Source of the DNA: Penicillium oxalicum
Taxonomy: Eukaryota > Ascomycota > Eurotiomycetes > Eurotiales > Aspergillaceae
Assembly: GCF_001723175.1 (NCBI RefSeq)
Contig: NC_064654.1
Coordinates: 62,001 to 126,000, forward strand
Direction of reading: 5' to 3'
DNA: 64,000 nt
The position numbers were made by a program, and so were the translations under genes. Under the pieces are notes generated by a model. That model was not told where the DNA came from, did no database searches, and was given only the letters and a program-made list of their open reading frames with translations. Positions 63,176-64,000 of this stretch are shown here, in pieces. The stretch's first letter is position 1; every line of letters starts with the position of its first letter.

Positions 63176-64000
63176 AATGTTTCCAAGGGTTTCGTGGTGA
63201 GATCGATTGGTGCACGCATTCGTTAATAGTTCTGAAATGTGTTCGAAGATTGTCATCTGAAAGGCTAGTGAAACTTGGATATTTCATTGCTTTGAGTCTG
63301 AACGAGGAAAAACCCTTGTGCTATACGTCTCTTGCTACCGACGCCAAAACATAGATATGCACGAGTAGACTGGTCCATGTTACAGTTAGCTGAGACATTC
63401 ATACCTATTGTCCTTTGTCAAAGTGGGTAGAGCATGAGAGAATGCAGCGGCGATCTGGCTACCGTTAAGAAGAGGCTATCAAGATACGTACACTCAATTT
63501 CTACAAACTTGATGTGACCACAAGTATGTCGATGGGATAAGCTTCCCCCACAAAAATTGCTGCAGCGGAAGCCACTTCAATATTGAAATATGACGGGGCC
63601 AATAATCACGGACTGGAGATTTGAGAGCTGTGACGGGAGCAGTGCAGTGGTAGCGTCAGTGGCTCGGCCACGGCGCGAAGCCTTTGGTGGGTTCACAAGA
63701 CACAGTTCGCTCCAGTCGGCCAGGGACAGAAATTTCGAAACCAAGTACAAATCATCCGCGGGAATTGAGACAATCCCACTTGGCCATATCGGGTTTCGCC
63801 ATCTGCAGTGTCCTGCAAAAGACTCCGCATGCTGGTCGCGCATGGATTCACTACACTGGGAGATGGACTTCGCAATGCCTTTTCGAATTTGGAACGTGAA
63901 CGAGTCCCCAAACTTTCAACCCGCCTTGAAGGTGACCGTGTAGCAATCAAACGAAAGCCAAATTTTCCTTGACCGTTGTCTCAACTAAAGGGGTTTTCAA
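63176..64000. other. Right edge, no confident gene
   Basis: Overlapping short open frames exist on both strands at 63577-63950, none with a firm domain. The minus-strand frame at 63577-63843 contains a SLADWSELCLVN segment faintly like an F-box helix. A gene running off the right edge is possible but unsupported. Confidence 0.3.

Noticed and set aside
63577..63950. F-box protein gene on the minus strand at the right edge
   Set aside because: Only one short helix-like segment is reminiscent of an F-box, frames are short, and no splice model joined them convincingly.

Overview
The window looks like filamentous ascomycete DNA, most probably from an Aspergillus/Penicillium-type (Eurotiomycete) fungus. 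Genes carry 41-85 nt introns with GT-AG ends and are spaced by AT-rich intergenic DNA. The gene content is that of secondary-metabolism loci: a giant NRPS, a dedicated fatty-acid synthase pair, a highly reducing PKS and tailoring enzymes. The species cannot be fixed from the sequence alone.

Left half (1-44892) reads as one biosynthetic cluster. It contains a seven-module NRPS of about 7877 aa (338-24024, +); an alpha/beta-hydrolase gene with two apparent frameshifts (24569-25607, -); a GliT-like FAD/dithiol oxidoreductase divergent from it (25829-26918, +); a 2-oxoglutarate/Fe(II) dioxygenase (27192-28336, -); a FAS alpha subunit without the usual C-terminal PPTase domain (29459-34304, -); an SREBP-type bHLH regulator (35551-36648, -); and a FAS beta subunit (38785-44892, +). 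A dedicated FAS beside an NRPS recalls the aspercryptin and HC-toxin pathways, where a FAS-made chain becomes a fatty amino acid unit. The NRPS has a truncated N-terminal C domain, seven A-T pairs and a terminal C-like (CT) domain. No epimerase, methyltransferase, reductase or thioesterase domain was seen. This suggests a cyclic peptide of seven residues, and A6 and A7 have identical specificity codes. No aminotransferase, P450 or transporter lies in the window, so the cluster probably continues to the left of base 1.

A perfect 10-bp palindrome, GTGGNNCCAC, occurs upstream of the NRPS (twice), in the hydrolase/oxidoreductase divergent promoter, upstream of the dioxygenase (twice) and upstream of FAS beta. 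I did not find it in the promoters of the right-hand genes. It is the best candidate for the operator of the cluster's bHLH factor, whose basic region has the SREBP-type tyrosine.

A gene-poor, stop-rich stretch (44893-46357), probably a decayed repeat, separates the two halves. The right half holds an acyl-CoA-desaturase-like gene (46358-47328, -) divergent from a fatty-acid-hydroxylase/sterol-desaturase family gene (47937-48722, +), an HsbA-like secreted protein (49701-50313, +), a 14-exon highly reducing PKS (50924-59137, +), a Baeyer-Villiger-type flavin monooxygenase (59885-61510, +) and a hemerythrin-like gene with a probable 1-nt frameshift (62544-63175, +). The PKS, monooxygenase, desaturase and hydroxylase could form a second polyketide/lipid cluster. 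Exon borders were inferred by eye from splice signals, reading phase and family motifs.
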